Shown: positions 17,913 through 27,893 of the stretch, piece by piece | Numbering within the stretch: position 1 is the first letter of the stretch | Layout: each line of letters starts with the position of its first letter | Assembly (NCBI GenBank): GCA_021773135.1 | Contig: JAJFKP010000005.1 | Coordinates: 62,001-126,000, forward strand | Reading direction: 5' to 3' | Length of the DNA stretch: 64,000 nucleotides | Origin: Woeseiaceae bacterium | GTDB lineage: Bacteria > Pseudomonadota > Gammaproteobacteria > Steroidobacterales > Woeseiaceae | The notes under the pieces: generated by a model | What the model was told of the DNA's origin: nothing | Databases searched by the model: none | Seen by the model: the letters and a program-made list of their open reading frames with translations, nothing else | Translations under genes and position numbers: made by a program

Positions 17913-19606
17913 CAGTGTGTTTCCTCTTCGATAAACACTTCCTTCAGCTTTGCCAGGCTGTAACCCCAGGCGTGACCCGGATCGATTTTCGGCGGAAAGA
18001 GGAGTTCGTCCGGATTGACCTGAACATCCAGGACATAGGGTTTTCCAGCCGCATACGCGGATCGCAGGGCGCTTTCAAGTTTGTCGGGCTGATCCACAAC
18101 AATGCCGCTGCCACCACAGGCTTCTGCAATAGACGCGAAATTCGGGTTGCGCAGGCTCGTTCCGTATTTCGGAAACCCCGCAGCTTGCATTTCTACTTCG
18201 ACGAAACCCAACTTACGATTGTTGAGTACGATGAAAACCGTTGGCAGGTCATAGCGTACGGCCGTTACTAGATCCTGCATCATCATGTTGAAGCCACCGT
18301 CGCCGGCCAATGCAACAACTTGCCGGGAGCGGTCTAGCAGCTGGACGCCCATCGCCGCGGGGACAGCGACACCCAATGAGCCATGATTGAACGACCCGAG
18401 CAGTCTTTGGGTGCCGCGTATGCGTAAATGCCGAGCAGCCCAGCCTGTGACCAGTCCAACATCGACTGTGAACACGGCATCGTCGTCGGCCAGATCACAG
18501 GCCAATCGGGTCACCGCCTGTGGCGGGATTCTGCCGGGTTTACCACGCAATGGATCGGCCTTCTGATCCATGCGCGCATCCCACTTGGTGCGCTGATCCT
18601 GCAATCGATTAAGAAATTTGGTGTTCGGATTGCCGACGACCAATTTCTGGAGTGCCTGCAACGTCGGTTGCACGTGTCCAACGATACCGACTTCCACTGA
18701 GCATCGTTTGCCAAGTCGCTCCGGCTTAATATCAACCTGGATGATGTTCTTGTTTTCAGGTAAAAATACGCTATAGGGGAAGTCAGATCCGAGCATTAGC
18801 AGCGTGTCACAATCATTGAGCGCCGCAAGCCCCTGAGGTGTGCCGAGCATTCCGATCCCGCCAATCCAATGCGGGTTGTCGTACTCCATTACGTCCGTCG
18901 CTCGCAGAGTTCTTACAATCGGTGCATTCAGCATTTCAGCTAGTCGCAGCAAATCTTCCCGAGAACCTCGACAGCCGTCTCCGGCCAGCAGCGTAATGTT
19001 GCCTCCTTTGTTCAACAGGTCGGCAGCACGTTGCAGTTCTCTTGGGCACGGCATGACCAGTGCCTTTGGCAGCAAAAACTCCCGTCCGATAGTATTTCCA
19101 GGAACGTCTTGTGCGATGACGTCAGTTGGAATCGACAAATGAGATACGCCGTTAAGCGTAAGCGCACTTTGTACTGCCATTTCTGCAACGCGTGGCAACT
19201 GTGCCGGACTGTTGATGAATTCGTTGAATACCGTAACGTCTTGAAACAGATTACGAATATCGACTTCCTGGAAATAGTCGGTCCCTTGTTCGGTAAGCGG
19301 TACGTGTCCGGTTATCGCAAGTACGGGGGCGCGATCTCGCTTGGCATCATAAAGTCCATTGATCAAGTGAATCGCGCCCGGTCCTACGGTCCCGCAACAT
19401 ACGGCTAACTTTCCCGTCAGTTTCGCCTGGGCCGCGGCCGCAAACGCGCCTGTCTCTTCATGACGAATTCCAATCCACTCAAATCTGCCATCACGCCGGA
19501 TGGCATCGAGAAAGGGATTGAGCGCATCTCCAGTCATCCCAAAAATTTGCTTAACACCAGCCTGTGCCAGGATATTCAGCAAAGTTTCACATACACTCTT
19601 CGACAT
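17912..19606 (-). CDS. PoxB-like thiamine-diphosphate enzyme (pyruvate:quinone oxidoreductase type)
   Basis: A 564-residue ThDP flavoenzyme resembling pyruvate dehydrogenase (quinone), which turns pyruvate into acetate and CO2 and passes electrons to ubiquinone. Seen are FGMTGDALNPF, the catalytic Glu in RHEETGAFAAA, GTVGPGAIHLINGLYDA, and the ThDP motif GDGGFNMMMQDLVTA ending in VLNNRKLG. Some pyruvate oxidases and acetolactate synthases look alike, so substrate is inferred partly from malic enzyme immediately downstream. The ATG at 19606 has CGGAG upstream; the longer frame lacks support. Confidence 0.82.
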   Translation of the reverse strand: MSKSVCETLLNILAQAGVKQIFGMTGDALNPFLDAIRRDGRFEWIGIRHEETGAFAAAAQAKLTGKLAVCCGTVGPGAIHLINGLYDAKRDRAPVLAITGHVPLTEQGTDYFQEVDIRNLFQDVTVFNEFINSPAQLPRVAEMAVQSALTLNGVSHLSIPTDVIAQDVPGNTIGREFLLPKALVMPCPRELQRAADLLNKGGNITLLAGDGCRGSREDLLRLAEMLNAPIVRTLRATDVMEYDNPHWIGGIGMLGTPQGLAALNDCDTLLMLGSDFPYSVFLPENKNIIQVDIKPERLGKRCSVEVGIVGHVQPTLQALQKLVVGNPNTKFLNRLQDQRTKWDARMDQKADPLRGKPGRIPPQAVTRLACDLADDDAVFTVDVGLVTGWAARHLRIRGTQRLLGSFNHGSLGVAVPAAMGVQLLDRSRQVVALAGDGGFNMMMQDLVTAVRYDLPTVFIVLNNRKLGFVEVEMQAAGFPKYGTSLRNPNFASIAEACGGSGIVVDQPDKLESALRSAYAAGKPYVLDVQVNPDELLFPPKIDPGHAWGYSLAKLKEVFIEEETH

Positions 19607-19792
19607 GCTGCAGGCTCCGAACTTCAATCTCACTGCGAGCTAAAACTGTAATAGCCCCGGCAGCGGCAGGGTACGCGTGGGTCTACGTAAACAGTTTTCG
19701 GTTATTCAGTAGATCGTCTGCGCTGCCCGGCACTTGGCGTGCTCCTCAACTGAAAAGAATGACGGAATCCGGTCGGAGAATCTAAGAGTTAC

Positions 19793-20410
19793 CTAGCTCG
19801 CGAATTCTTCAATACTCGCCGACATCTGAACCAGGGCAGAGAGCGAACTCGCGACCATTTTCTCCATGAGATTGGCACGATGAATTTCAACAGTACGTGT
19901 ACTGACGTTCGATTCCGCCGCGATAGTCTTGTTTAATTTGCCGGCTATAACACCGCGCATAACCTCTCGTTCGCGCGGTGTGAGAGTGGCGAATCGCGCT
20001 TGTATGCCGTGCTCAAATCCGTATTTCTTGCGGTTGTCATGATCCAGCTGTATTGCCTCGTGAATTCGATCTAAAAGCACCTGGTCGTTTACAGGTTTTT
20101 GAAGGAAATCCAATGCGCCATATTGCACGGCCTGCACGGCATTCGGGATCTCGCCGTGGCCGGAAATCATGATGATTGGCGGGTGCAGACCCATGCTGGC
20201 GAGCTTGTCCTGCAGGTGGAGTCCGCTCATTCCCGGCATACGCAGGTCAAGAACAATACAACCATGGCGTGCAGCGTCGTAATTTTCCAGAAAGTCCTGC
20301 GGTGTCTCATATATTTCAGGAGTTAATCCAACAGACTTAATCAGCATGCCGAGAGCCGCTCGAACATCGGCTTCGTCGTCCACAACGAAAACAGTCGGTT
20401 GAGATTTCAT
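19793..20410 (-). CDS. FixJ/NarL-type two-component response regulator
   Basis: A 205-residue regulator. The receiver domain (residues 1-120) has the acidic pair at 11-12, phospho-acceptor Asp55 in IVLDLRMPGMSG, the conserved Ser/Thr in IMISGHGE and Lys in FLQKPV. A LuxR-type helix-turn-helix follows (LTPREREVMRGVIAGKLNK...STRTVEIHRANLM). The receiver sequence is of the FixJ/TodT class. It overlaps the kinase gene upstream by 4 nt. It lies 186 bp upstream of the PoxB-sdh-fumC cluster and is the obvious candidate to control it. Confidence 0.92.
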   Translation of the reverse strand: MKSQPTVFVVDDEADVRAALGMLIKSVGLTPEIYETPQDFLENYDAARHGCIVLDLRMPGMSGLHLQDKLASMGLHPPIIMISGHGEIPNAVQAVQYGALDFLQKPVNDQVLLDRIHEAIQLDHDNRKKYGFEHGIQARFATLTPREREVMRGVIAGKLNKTIAAESNVSTRTVEIHRANLMEKMVASSLSALVQMSASIEEFAS

Positions 20411-21588
20411 GCTTCATCTCCTTCAGGTATCGACGGCAAAATAAAGTTAAAAACAGCTCCGCCCTCGGAAGATTGATGCGCGCTCAGTCTGCCGCCATGA
20501 GATTCAACAAGTGACTTACAAATTGAAAGGCCGACACCCATTCCCTCCGGTTTTGTAGTAACAAAAGCTTCGAAAAGTTGCTCGGCGATTGTTGGATCGA
20601 GACCTGGGCCTGAATCGATGACGGTGACTTCAATGTTTCCCGGTTTGCAAATTCGCGTAGCGATCAACAGGCGTCGCTGATCGACAGGCTGAGACTGCAT
20701 GGCTTCCATGCTATTACGCACAAGATTTAGAATGACCTGTTGAATTTGTACTGGATCCACCTGAACATTAGGAATTGCCTCAGTAAGGTTGAGGTCCACA
20801 TCGATTTCGTGATGTTGCAGTTCTGAAGCGACTAGTTCCATAGCCTCGGCGACGAGTGCATTTATGTTGGACTGCTCGGCGCGAGGTTCGTCCTTGCGAA
20901 TAAAACTACGCATTTGGCCAATAATTTCGCCTGCAAGCTTTGCGTTCACAGCAATTCTTTCCAACGCAAAAGCTAATTCATCACGATCCAGATCCTGTTC
21001 ACTAAGAACTCGTTGGCTGGCCTGCGAAAAACTAAGAATGGCGGTTAGCGGCTGATTTAGCTCGTGCGCTAATGTGGTCGCCATTTCACCCATGGACTGG
21101 ATTCGTCCTGCATGTGCAAGTGTGTTCAAGTCAACTCGGGCTCGTTCCTCATTGTTGTGTCGATCTGTGACATCACGACCGGCACCTACAATTTCGACAA
21201 CATTCTGATCATCGTCCCGCAGCGCCTTCAGCGCCCAACCCAGCCAGCGATTGCCCTCTTCTGTCTGTGCACGATGCTCAAACTGGGATGTCCAGGGATC
21301 TGTGAACAGGTTTTGCCACGCCACATTGACTTGATCCAGATCACGGTTGTGTACTTGTTGATTAAACATGGTGCCTCGCAATTCAGATTCGTTGCAGGAA
21401 AACTTTTCGCAATAGGAAGGGCTTACAAATTGAAAACGACCATCCCTGTCGAGACTGACGACAAGGTCGGTTTGGTTATCGACCAGAACCCGATACTTGG
21501 CTTCGCTGGCAAGCAAGGCATGATTTCCGGCCGGCAGCGGTTGCCGGTCGTCGCTAGCAGGCCCATTTTTCTGATTGCTGTGTTCCAA
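20407..21588 (-). CDS. PAS-domain sensor histidine kinase, FixL/DctB-like, soluble
   Basis: A 393-residue kinase with no transmembrane segment. A PAS domain spans about residues 28-150 (RVLVDNQTDLVVSLDRDGR...). The phospho-accepting His is in TLAHELNQPLTAIL, near residue 180, a motif typical of the FixL/DctB class. The ATPase domain shows NLVRNSMEAM, DSGPGLDP and GMGVGLSICKSLVESHGG. The ligand is unknown; nothing marks the PAS domain clearly as haem binding. The start is a TTG at 21588, the furthest possible because an in-frame stop precedes it. Confidence 0.9.
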   Translation of the reverse strand: MEHSNQKNGPASDDRQPLPAGNHALLASEAKYRVLVDNQTDLVVSLDRDGRFQFVSPSYCEKFSCNESELRGTMFNQQVHNRDLDQVNVAWQNLFTDPWTSQFEHRAQTEEGNRWLGWALKALRDDDQNVVEIVGAGRDVTDRHNNEERARVDLNTLAHAGRIQSMGEMATTLAHELNQPLTAILSFSQASQRVLSEQDLDRDELAFALERIAVNAKLAGEIIGQMRSFIRKDEPRAEQSNINALVAEAMELVASELQHHEIDVDLNLTEAIPNVQVDPVQIQQVILNLVRNSMEAMQSQPVDQRRLLIATRICKPGNIEVTVIDSGPGLDPTIAEQLFEAFVTTKPEGMGVGLSICKSLVESHGGRLSAHQSSEGGAVFNFILPSIPEGDEA

Positions 21589-22011
21589 TCACTTGCTCGG
21601 AAATTTGACTGAATGGGTTCGAGACTCGCGATATTGCGATTGCCAGTCGCCCAAAATGGCGTGTTCCCAGACCCAAGCTGGTCCTCTTGCGCTGACCACC
21701 CGACTTCCCGGTGCTCCCGAAGACCTGGATCGACACGCCATATTGGGTGGACGAATAGTCCTCAGTTAGCGCGCCAAATGTCAGTGTGTAACAGTATGTA
21801 ACTTGCGAAAAACCGCATAGGTGAGCCGATTACCTCTGATTCAGACTATGGCGAGGTCTAATCGTTGATCGCGATTCCCGGCGCCTGCAAATTACTCAGG
21901 CGACTGAAAATGGGACATCAGCGGGTATTTGATGGGTATTATTTTGGGCAACCGCTAAAATTTATTGAAAGCAGCACACATTTCTGCGGTTTGGCTCATG
22001 GAGGTACACTA
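21589..22011. other. Divergent promoter region between kinase and TPR protein
   Basis: About 420 bases between two divergent genes. It should hold promoters for both. An open frame continues upstream of the TPR gene through part of it, but the strong GGAGG before the ATG at 22012 marks the likely start. I see no clear operator. Confidence 0.45.
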
Positions 22012-24243
22012 ATGCTCGGCAAGCCACCGGAACCAGGCCCGACATCCATGACCGCTTTTCATACGGAGTCCGGACTATCGGTTGCTGAGATCCAGGATCA
22101 ACGCGACCGAATTCTCGCGAGCAAGATATTCTCACGCTCCAAGCGACAGAGCGCCTTTCTTGATCACGTAGTTAACGCAGAACTGGCCGGGCGGGCCGAC
22201 AAACTAAAAGAAATCGCGTTGGGCATTGACGTATTCGAAAAAGATACGTCGTTTAACCCTGGCACAGATCCGATAGTACGGGTTGAGGCTGCTCGGGTAC
22301 GTGCGAAATTACGTGAATACTATGATGAAGACGGTTCGGCTGACCCTATACGCATAGAAATTCCCAAGGGACACTACGTTCCGTTGTTCAGCGCGACCAA
22401 TGCACACAACGAAGTACAGGCGGCGGCGACATTGCGGCGACTCACGAATCGAAAAAGTGTCGTCTTACTGCTGGCTGTGTCAGGAATTGCACTCCTATTA
22501 CTAGCTTTGGTTCGTTACGTGCCAGAAAATAATCTGGTCGGCTCGCGCATCGAACTGCCAGCAGCGGCGCTGGAACAGATTCCAAGAACAGAACGTTCCA
22601 TCGCAGTCCTGCCGTTTCGCAACCGTAGTGCCCTTGCAGACGACGTCTACTTTGTCGATGGCATCCATGATGATATTTTGACTCAGCTGAGTAAGTTGTC
22701 GTCTCTAAATAAAGTCATTTCCAGAACGTCGATGGAGCAGTATCGAGACTCAACGAAGAGTATTCGGGAGATCGGTGCCGAACTTGGCGTGGTGACCGTA
22801 CTCGAAGGCAGTGTGCAGCGCGCCGGAGACCGTGTGCGAATTACTGTGCAATTGATCAATGCAGTCCACGATAAACATCTATGGTCTGAGACCTACGATA
22901 GAGAATTAACGACCCTGAACATTTTTGCGATTCAGAGCGACATTGCATTATCTGTCTCGAAGGCTTTGTATACGACGCTATCGCAGGAAGATCAGAAAGC
23001 ACTTAACTCAATTCCGACGCGAAACCTGCAGGCATACGAATTGTATCAACAAGCCAGGCAAATTCGACGCACACAGGGACTAGGATCGCAGGAGGACATT
23101 CCACGCTTATTGCAGGAGGCCACAACGCTCGATCCGAGCTTCGTCCTTGCTTACGTAGATTTGGCGCGCGCCTATTCGGACCGCTTCTTCACTCTTGAGC
23201 GGGACCCGGCACACCTCGAACTGGCCCGAAATGCCGTCGATAAAGCGTTTGCGTTAAGTCCGAGCATGCCAGAAGTTCGGATAGCGCTTGCCGACTATTA
23301 CTATAAAGGGTCGCTTGATTACGCGCGCGCACTTGAACAGCTGAATTTTGCCATTCCGCAGGCGCGTAGCAATTCTGAGGCCTACGCAATACGGGCCTTC
23401 ATCTTGAGGCGTCGCGGCGATATCGAAGCTGCTATTCCCGACCTTGTTCGTGCTATCGAACTGGATCCAGGCAATTTCTCACCACGCTACGTGCTCGCTG
23501 ACACCTATGCGATCTTGGGTCGTTATGAACAAGCAATCGATCTGTACAACCAATCAATGGAATTGGCCCCTGAAAATTTTGGCTTAAGAATTCTAAAGGC
23601 CTATGCACAGTTGAGTCTGGACGTCAGTTCGTCGGAGTTTACGAACTTTTCTCGTGAATCGTCTTTCGCCGCATATTCCGGACCTGCCACCATTCGATTT
23701 CGGTGGGAAATTGCGATGTTCGAACGGGACTACGAACTTGCAATGGTTACGATCGATTCAAGTGAGTCGGAAATTGTGAACATGCAGTTTGCGTTCTTTC
23801 CATTGGATTTGATGCGTGGCCTTACTGAATTTTACCTGGGTGAAAAAAGCACGGCGACGGAGTTATTTAAGTCGGCAAGTTCGACGTTACAAAGGAGCAT
23901 GCGGGAAATTCCAGATGATCCGCGAATATTTAGCGCACGGTCATTCGCATTGGCGGGCCTCGGCAACCGGGAGGAAGCTATTGAAGCCGCTAGTAAGGCA
24001 GTCGATCTCTATCCTGTAAGCAGCGATGCAGTTGACGGGCCGCTTTATGTGCTCAATTTTGCGAGAACTTATGCAATGCTTGGCGAGCGTGCTGCGGCGA
24101 TAGAGAAACTGAGTGATCTGCTAGCTCGCCCCAGCAATTGGTATGTAAGTCCAAACGTGATCCTGCGCGATCCCGCCTTTGAGGAATTAAAAGAAGAACC
24201 GGATTTCGTTCAATTAATTGAGTTATACATCGATGAGTATTGA
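22012..24243 (+). CDS. Membrane-anchored TolB-like/TPR signalling protein
   Basis: A 743-residue protein. The N-terminal cytoplasmic domain (about residues 18-130) has a pattern often found in proteins annotated as TPR or adenylate-cyclase-like: QRDRILASKIF, KEIALGIDVFEKD, VRVEAARVRAKLREYY, and IPKGHYVPLF. A transmembrane helix follows (about 145-165), then a FlgO/TolB-N-like domain (SIAVLPFRNRSALADDVYFV, VVTVLEGSVQRAGDRVRI) and many TPRs to the C-terminus. The N-terminal domain may bind DNA or a regulator; its function is not established. The ATG at 22012 has GGAGG at 7-8 nt. It is paralogous to the convergent gene at 24393-26375. Confidence 0.85.
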   Translation: MLGKPPEPGPTSMTAFHTESGLSVAEIQDQRDRILASKIFSRSKRQSAFLDHVVNAELAGRADKLKEIALGIDVFEKDTSFNPGTDPIVRVEAARVRAKLREYYDEDGSADPIRIEIPKGHYVPLFSATNAHNEVQAAATLRRLTNRKSVVLLLAVSGIALLLLALVRYVPENNLVGSRIELPAAALEQIPRTERSIAVLPFRNRSALADDVYFVDGIHDDILTQLSKLSSLNKVISRTSMEQYRDSTKSIREIGAELGVVTVLEGSVQRAGDRVRITVQLINAVHDKHLWSETYDRELTTLNIFAIQSDIALSVSKALYTTLSQEDQKALNSIPTRNLQAYELYQQARQIRRTQGLGSQEDIPRLLQEATTLDPSFVLAYVDLARAYSDRFFTLERDPAHLELARNAVDKAFALSPSMPEVRIALADYYYKGSLDYARALEQLNFAIPQARSNSEAYAIRAFILRRRGDIEAAIPDLVRAIELDPGNFSPRYVLADTYAILGRYEQAIDLYNQSMELAPENFGLRILKAYAQLSLDVSSSEFTNFSRESSFAAYSGPATIRFRWEIAMFERDYELAMVTIDSSESEIVNMQFAFFPLDLMRGLTEFYLGEKSTATELFKSASSTLQRSMREIPDDPRIFSARSFALAGLGNREEAIEAASKAVDLYPVSSDAVDGPLYVLNFARTYAMLGERAAAIEKLSDLLARPSNWYVSPNVILRDPAFEELKEEPDFVQLIELYIDEY

Positions 24244-24392
24244 ACAAGAATCAAGAACGAATTTTACAACTCTGGAAGTCCAGCCCTATCTACGATAGTC
24301 AGTGGCATTGATTGCGAGCTGATTGGATTTAAGCTAGTTCTGGTGTTGCAGGCAGACCAGCTTAGTGCACTGCCAATCGGCCGCCCGCCTGA

Positions 24393-26375
24393 TTACCAAT
24401 ACTTACCTGGGTAATCGATGCGTTTCGGAGGTGGCCAGGGAAACCCTGCTTCGTTAATACGGGCCTTGAAATTGGGCGTAGCCTCCAAATCAAATGGCGC
24501 ACCGCAAAAACAACTAAATACGGCATGACTGATCACGACCGAACTTCCTGGGTGCGCATCAATGCGGGCGGCCGCTTCGTTGGCCCTCTCGCGGTCCCCG
24601 ATGACAGCGGCAATCACAATTGAAGAAAGATCATCCGGGTTGGATCCGGACCAGTAGTCGTTGGCCATCTGCCGGGCAACCGCTGGATCACCTGCCAATG
24701 CCTCCCGCAGTATTTGCCGGTCGTATGTCAGTCTACTTGTCTCGCTCCCTGGTCCCCCCACATCCTGATTGTCAATACCGTCAGACGCGAGATACGCCCA
24801 GTAGCGTCCGTCATTCAATGACGAGTGGCTAAGACCTTTGTCATCCGATTCTGCAATAGCTCGCAATGCACCTTTGGAATCACCCGACCAAATGTATGAC
24901 CATGCCAGGTGGAAACTAGCGGAAGTGTCCATAGGATTACACCTGATCGCTTCCCGCCATTTCATGATCAACTGGTCGGCCCAACCGAAAGTGGCAACTA
25001 AAGAGGTCCAGTTCATTTGCGGGCAGCTGCCGGGTTGCAGGGCCCTGTGTATTCGAAATGGCAGACCGGTCCAGTCTTCACTGAACAACGTTCCCTCAAG
25101 ATTGAGGAGGTCGCGTTGGTTGCCGGTTGAGGATAATTTTACGGCCAGGCCATATTCTTCGCGCAATGCCGCAAGAGTCTCGTTTAATTCACCCGGATAA
25201 TTCTCGGCACGAAAACCCGCTACGATTTCAAAGACAACGTGGCCGCGAAGGTCTGCCTTCATCAATCGCGCCATAGTGAGCCCCGGTGCCGCCTCAAGCG
25301 CAATCTCGAAGTGCGAATTGGCAATTTCCAAAGCGTCCGACATAGTAACCCCCTGGTGCGCCGTCACCCACGCCTCTCGTCCCTTCTGATAGGCGATAAA
25401 TGCTTCTACGTCACGTATCTCAGCGCTGCGCATGATTTCTCGCGCTGCGTCGTCGAGCACGACGCCGAGGACCTCAGCGATATTCTCCGCGATGTCTTGC
25501 TGAACGGCGAAAATATCATCGCGCTTCCGATCATAGATTTTTGACCATAGGTGGACGTCGTCCGAAGCGCGGATCAGTTGCGCGGCAATGCGGAGACGGT
25601 CCCCGTCGCGACGGACCGAGCCCTCGACTACATGCGCAACTCCGAGCCGGGAGGCGATTTCAGGAACAAGGAGGTTTTGCCCTTTGAAAAAGAATGCAGA
25701 TGTCCGAGCAGTGACTTGCAATTCAGACAATTGAGCGAGGGAATTCAGGATTTCTTCGGTCAGTCCGTCAGCAAAATAGCCGTCGTCCTCTCCAGACGAT
25801 AGAGGAAGGAATGGGAGCACCGCAATGGATTTGTCGTTAGCGTGCAAGGTGCCTATTTGTTCGGATTCCTCAAGCAAGGTGCTATTTGCCAGTAAATAAA
25901 TGATAGCTGCCGCCATCAATCCCATGGCCGTGACGCTGAATTTACGGCGAGAGTTATGGATGAAAGACCTGGAGCGACTAACGACCTGTTCTTGTTCTAT
26001 ACAATCGGCCCCGTTATCTTGATTAATGAAGCAATAAACGGGGACATAGTGGCCTTTTGGGATTTCGATTCGTACAGGATCGTTTTGGCCTTCCGCGTCA
26101 TAATACTCTCTCAATTTAGAGCGCAATCGACTCGCTTCAACACGCACAATTGAGTCGATGCTCGGATCGAACGAGTCGTCCTTCTCAAATACATCGATAG
26201 CCAGTGTAAACTCTTTGAGGTTGTCCGCCTGGTTTTCTAACTCTGCATTGATGATGTAGCTAAGAAATGCCTTCTGTCGATTAGACAGGGCAAATACGCT
26301 GCTTGTGAGAATTCGATCACGCTGCGCACGAACCTGTGCAGCGGTTGGATTGGAGGCCGGATGATCTTGTGCCAT
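24393..26375 (-). CDS. Membrane-anchored TolB-like/TPR signalling protein, paralogue
   Basis: A 660-residue paralogue of the gene at 22012, with the same order. The N-terminal domain (RAQRDRILTSSVFALSNRQ, VRVEASRLRSKLREYY, IPKGHYVPVY) is followed by a transmembrane helix near residues 148-165. Then come a FlgO/TolB-N-like domain (SIAVLPFLPLSSGEDDGYFA, VAHVVEGSVRRDGDRLRI) and a long, poorly conserved helical C-terminus with few clear TPRs. The two genes face each other with a 150-bp gap. Divergence is concentrated in the periplasmic half, which suggests different ligands with a shared output. Function is unknown. Confidence 0.82.
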   Translation of the reverse strand: MAQDHPASNPTAAQVRAQRDRILTSSVFALSNRQKAFLSYIINAELENQADNLKEFTLAIDVFEKDDSFDPSIDSIVRVEASRLRSKLREYYDAEGQNDPVRIEIPKGHYVPVYCFINQDNGADCIEQEQVVSRSRSFIHNSRRKFSVTAMGLMAAAIIYLLANSTLLEESEQIGTLHANDKSIAVLPFLPLSSGEDDGYFADGLTEEILNSLAQLSELQVTARTSAFFFKGQNLLVPEIASRLGVAHVVEGSVRRDGDRLRIAAQLIRASDDVHLWSKIYDRKRDDIFAVQQDIAENIAEVLGVVLDDAAREIMRSAEIRDVEAFIAYQKGREAWVTAHQGVTMSDALEIANSHFEIALEAAPGLTMARLMKADLRGHVVFEIVAGFRAENYPGELNETLAALREEYGLAVKLSSTGNQRDLLNLEGTLFSEDWTGLPFRIHRALQPGSCPQMNWTSLVATFGWADQLIMKWREAIRCNPMDTSASFHLAWSYIWSGDSKGALRAIAESDDKGLSHSSLNDGRYWAYLASDGIDNQDVGGPGSETSRLTYDRQILREALAGDPAVARQMANDYWSGSNPDDLSSIVIAAVIGDRERANEAAARIDAHPGSSVVISHAVFSCFCGAPFDLEATPNFKARINEAGFPWPPPKRIDYPGKYW

Positions 26376-27173
26376 TAGCTGTATCCTTGGGCCGGTCCAT
26401 TTGAATTGCTTATACCAATTGCGTTCTACGTCCTGGTAGATTATTGGCAGAAAACGCCACCCGGGTCGCCGCGCGAAGGTGCGTTGTTGGTATTCAGCTT
26501 AGTGTGTATTCAGGGGAAATCTAATCGAGGCATACCGTGGATGGCCATTCGGCAAGCCGAAGGTGGCGCTGTGGTAGTTCCGAATACCAACCATTGCCTG
26601 CCCAATTCAGAATCAGCAATATCGCATAGGTACAACCGACGACGAAATCCTGAATGGCCGTCTGTTTGCCCGAATTAGTATTGCTCCAGTTCGACCAGCT
26701 AAAGTCGTTATTCTCGGATTCCAAAAGAATACTCAACCCGTGAATCTCTGATTCTACGGCGGTCAACGCTTGGCCAGTAACATAAAGCCGTGATCCGCAG
26801 ATGCCTTAAGGCAGCGAAATACTAACGTTAAAAATGCCGGTATAAATGGCTCGCAGATTGCGAGAGTTCGACAGCGAGAAGATCAACCAGCCGCACAGGG
26901 CCGTCAAATCAGGTATCGCCTCGCAGTGTTATCAACGCTGGCAATAACTGCAATATGGATAGGAATAAACTGTCCAGAAAAACCGTTGCAGGGCCGAACC
27001 GGCCAGTACCCATCTATTGACCGCACGAGCATTCATCTATTCGAGCCAAATCACTTTCGACGATCGCAATAAATACTGTGGCCGATGTCATTTGCTGATC
27101 CAAAACTGCCGCATTGTTTTGCGGCCGTCAGTTCACTGCTGCTTGATAAAAGAGCGGGCCCGACCGCACTCGT
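26376..27173. other. Long intergenic region, no gene recognised
   Basis: About 800 bases. Short frames exist on both strands (for example a hydrophobic stretch on the minus strand around 26590-26650) but none has a good start or a recognisable product. It may contain the promoter of the TPR gene and decayed sequence. Confidence 0.4.
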
Positions 27174-27881
27174 CTATTGCGCCTCTCGGCTATATGCGCG
27201 TATGGCTTCTGCGTCCATCGCACCAAGCTGATTTAGAGCGATAACATAATCGGCCAATACTTGAATTTCGGATTCTGGCAAGGTTTCGAATACAGGCATA
27301 CTGATTTCCTGGCGCTCAATAAAAAACCTGGCGATTGCGCCATCGATCGGGCTTGCCAACAATGCAGGGTCCATACCCTGGCGAATCCAGGTACGTACAG
27401 AGGCAATGCTTCCGTTCCCGGTGAGAAGTCGGAAATCTTTGCCGAAATAGCCGGGAATGTACCCCTTGAACGCACCTTCATTTCGGAAGCCGCCTTGTCC
27501 CAGTTCGCCATGGCATTGGAAGCAATTGTAACGTCGGGCAAGGCGCTCCCCCTGAAGTAAGCTGTTCTGATTCGGCGATGTCGCACGCATTTGAAAAGTC
27601 CGTTTCAGACGTGCTACCTCAAAGTAGGCAAGCACATCGCTGCAACGAGCGCTGTAGTGAGGGTGAGATTCGTCGCTGCTCTTGTTGGTACAAGACAGTT
27701 TGGCGTCATCAGGGAAACCGGCGTCGGGTTTTCCATGGCAATCAATACACCCCCGCGCATTGACGGCAGCGGCACCGCGTTCGGCGGGTGAGCTCTCCGG
27801 AATAAGCCGCGGTCCTTGCGATGCCAGGATCGCGGCAATCACGATTGAACAAACGAGCCCCCCCTTTCGAACCGATAACAT
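27174..27881 (-). CDS. Exported diheme cytochrome c
   Basis: A 235-residue periplasmic cytochrome with an N-terminal signal/anchor segment (about residues 9-25) and two haem c motifs, CIDCH (about residue 45) and CFQCH (about residue 120). Likely axial Met residues are in the later segments (IRQGMD, ISMPVFETLPESEIQVL), and the C-terminal part resembles class I cytochromes with an ADYVIAL helix. It would accept electrons from the cytochrome P460 encoded just upstream and hand them to the respiratory chain. GGAGC precedes the ATG, which lies 12 nt after the P460 stop. Confidence 0.85.
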   Translation of the reverse strand: MLSVRKGGLVCSIVIAAILASQGPRLIPESSPAERGAAAVNARGCIDCHGKPDAGFPDDAKLSCTNKSSDESHPHYSARCSDVLAYFEVARLKRTFQMRATSPNQNSLLQGERLARRYNCFQCHGELGQGGFRNEGAFKGYIPGYFGKDFRLLTGNGSIASVRTWIRQGMDPALLASPIDGAIARFFIERQEISMPVFETLPESEIQVLADYVIALNQLGAMDAEAIRAYSREAQ

Positions 27882-27893
27882 GGATGCTCCGTG

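Noticed and set aside
26800-26840. Fourth copy of the 21-bp palindrome
   Set aside because: ACTAACGTTA is present at about 26.82 kb but lacks the central spacer base and the outer arms, and no gene start lies at a suitable distance.
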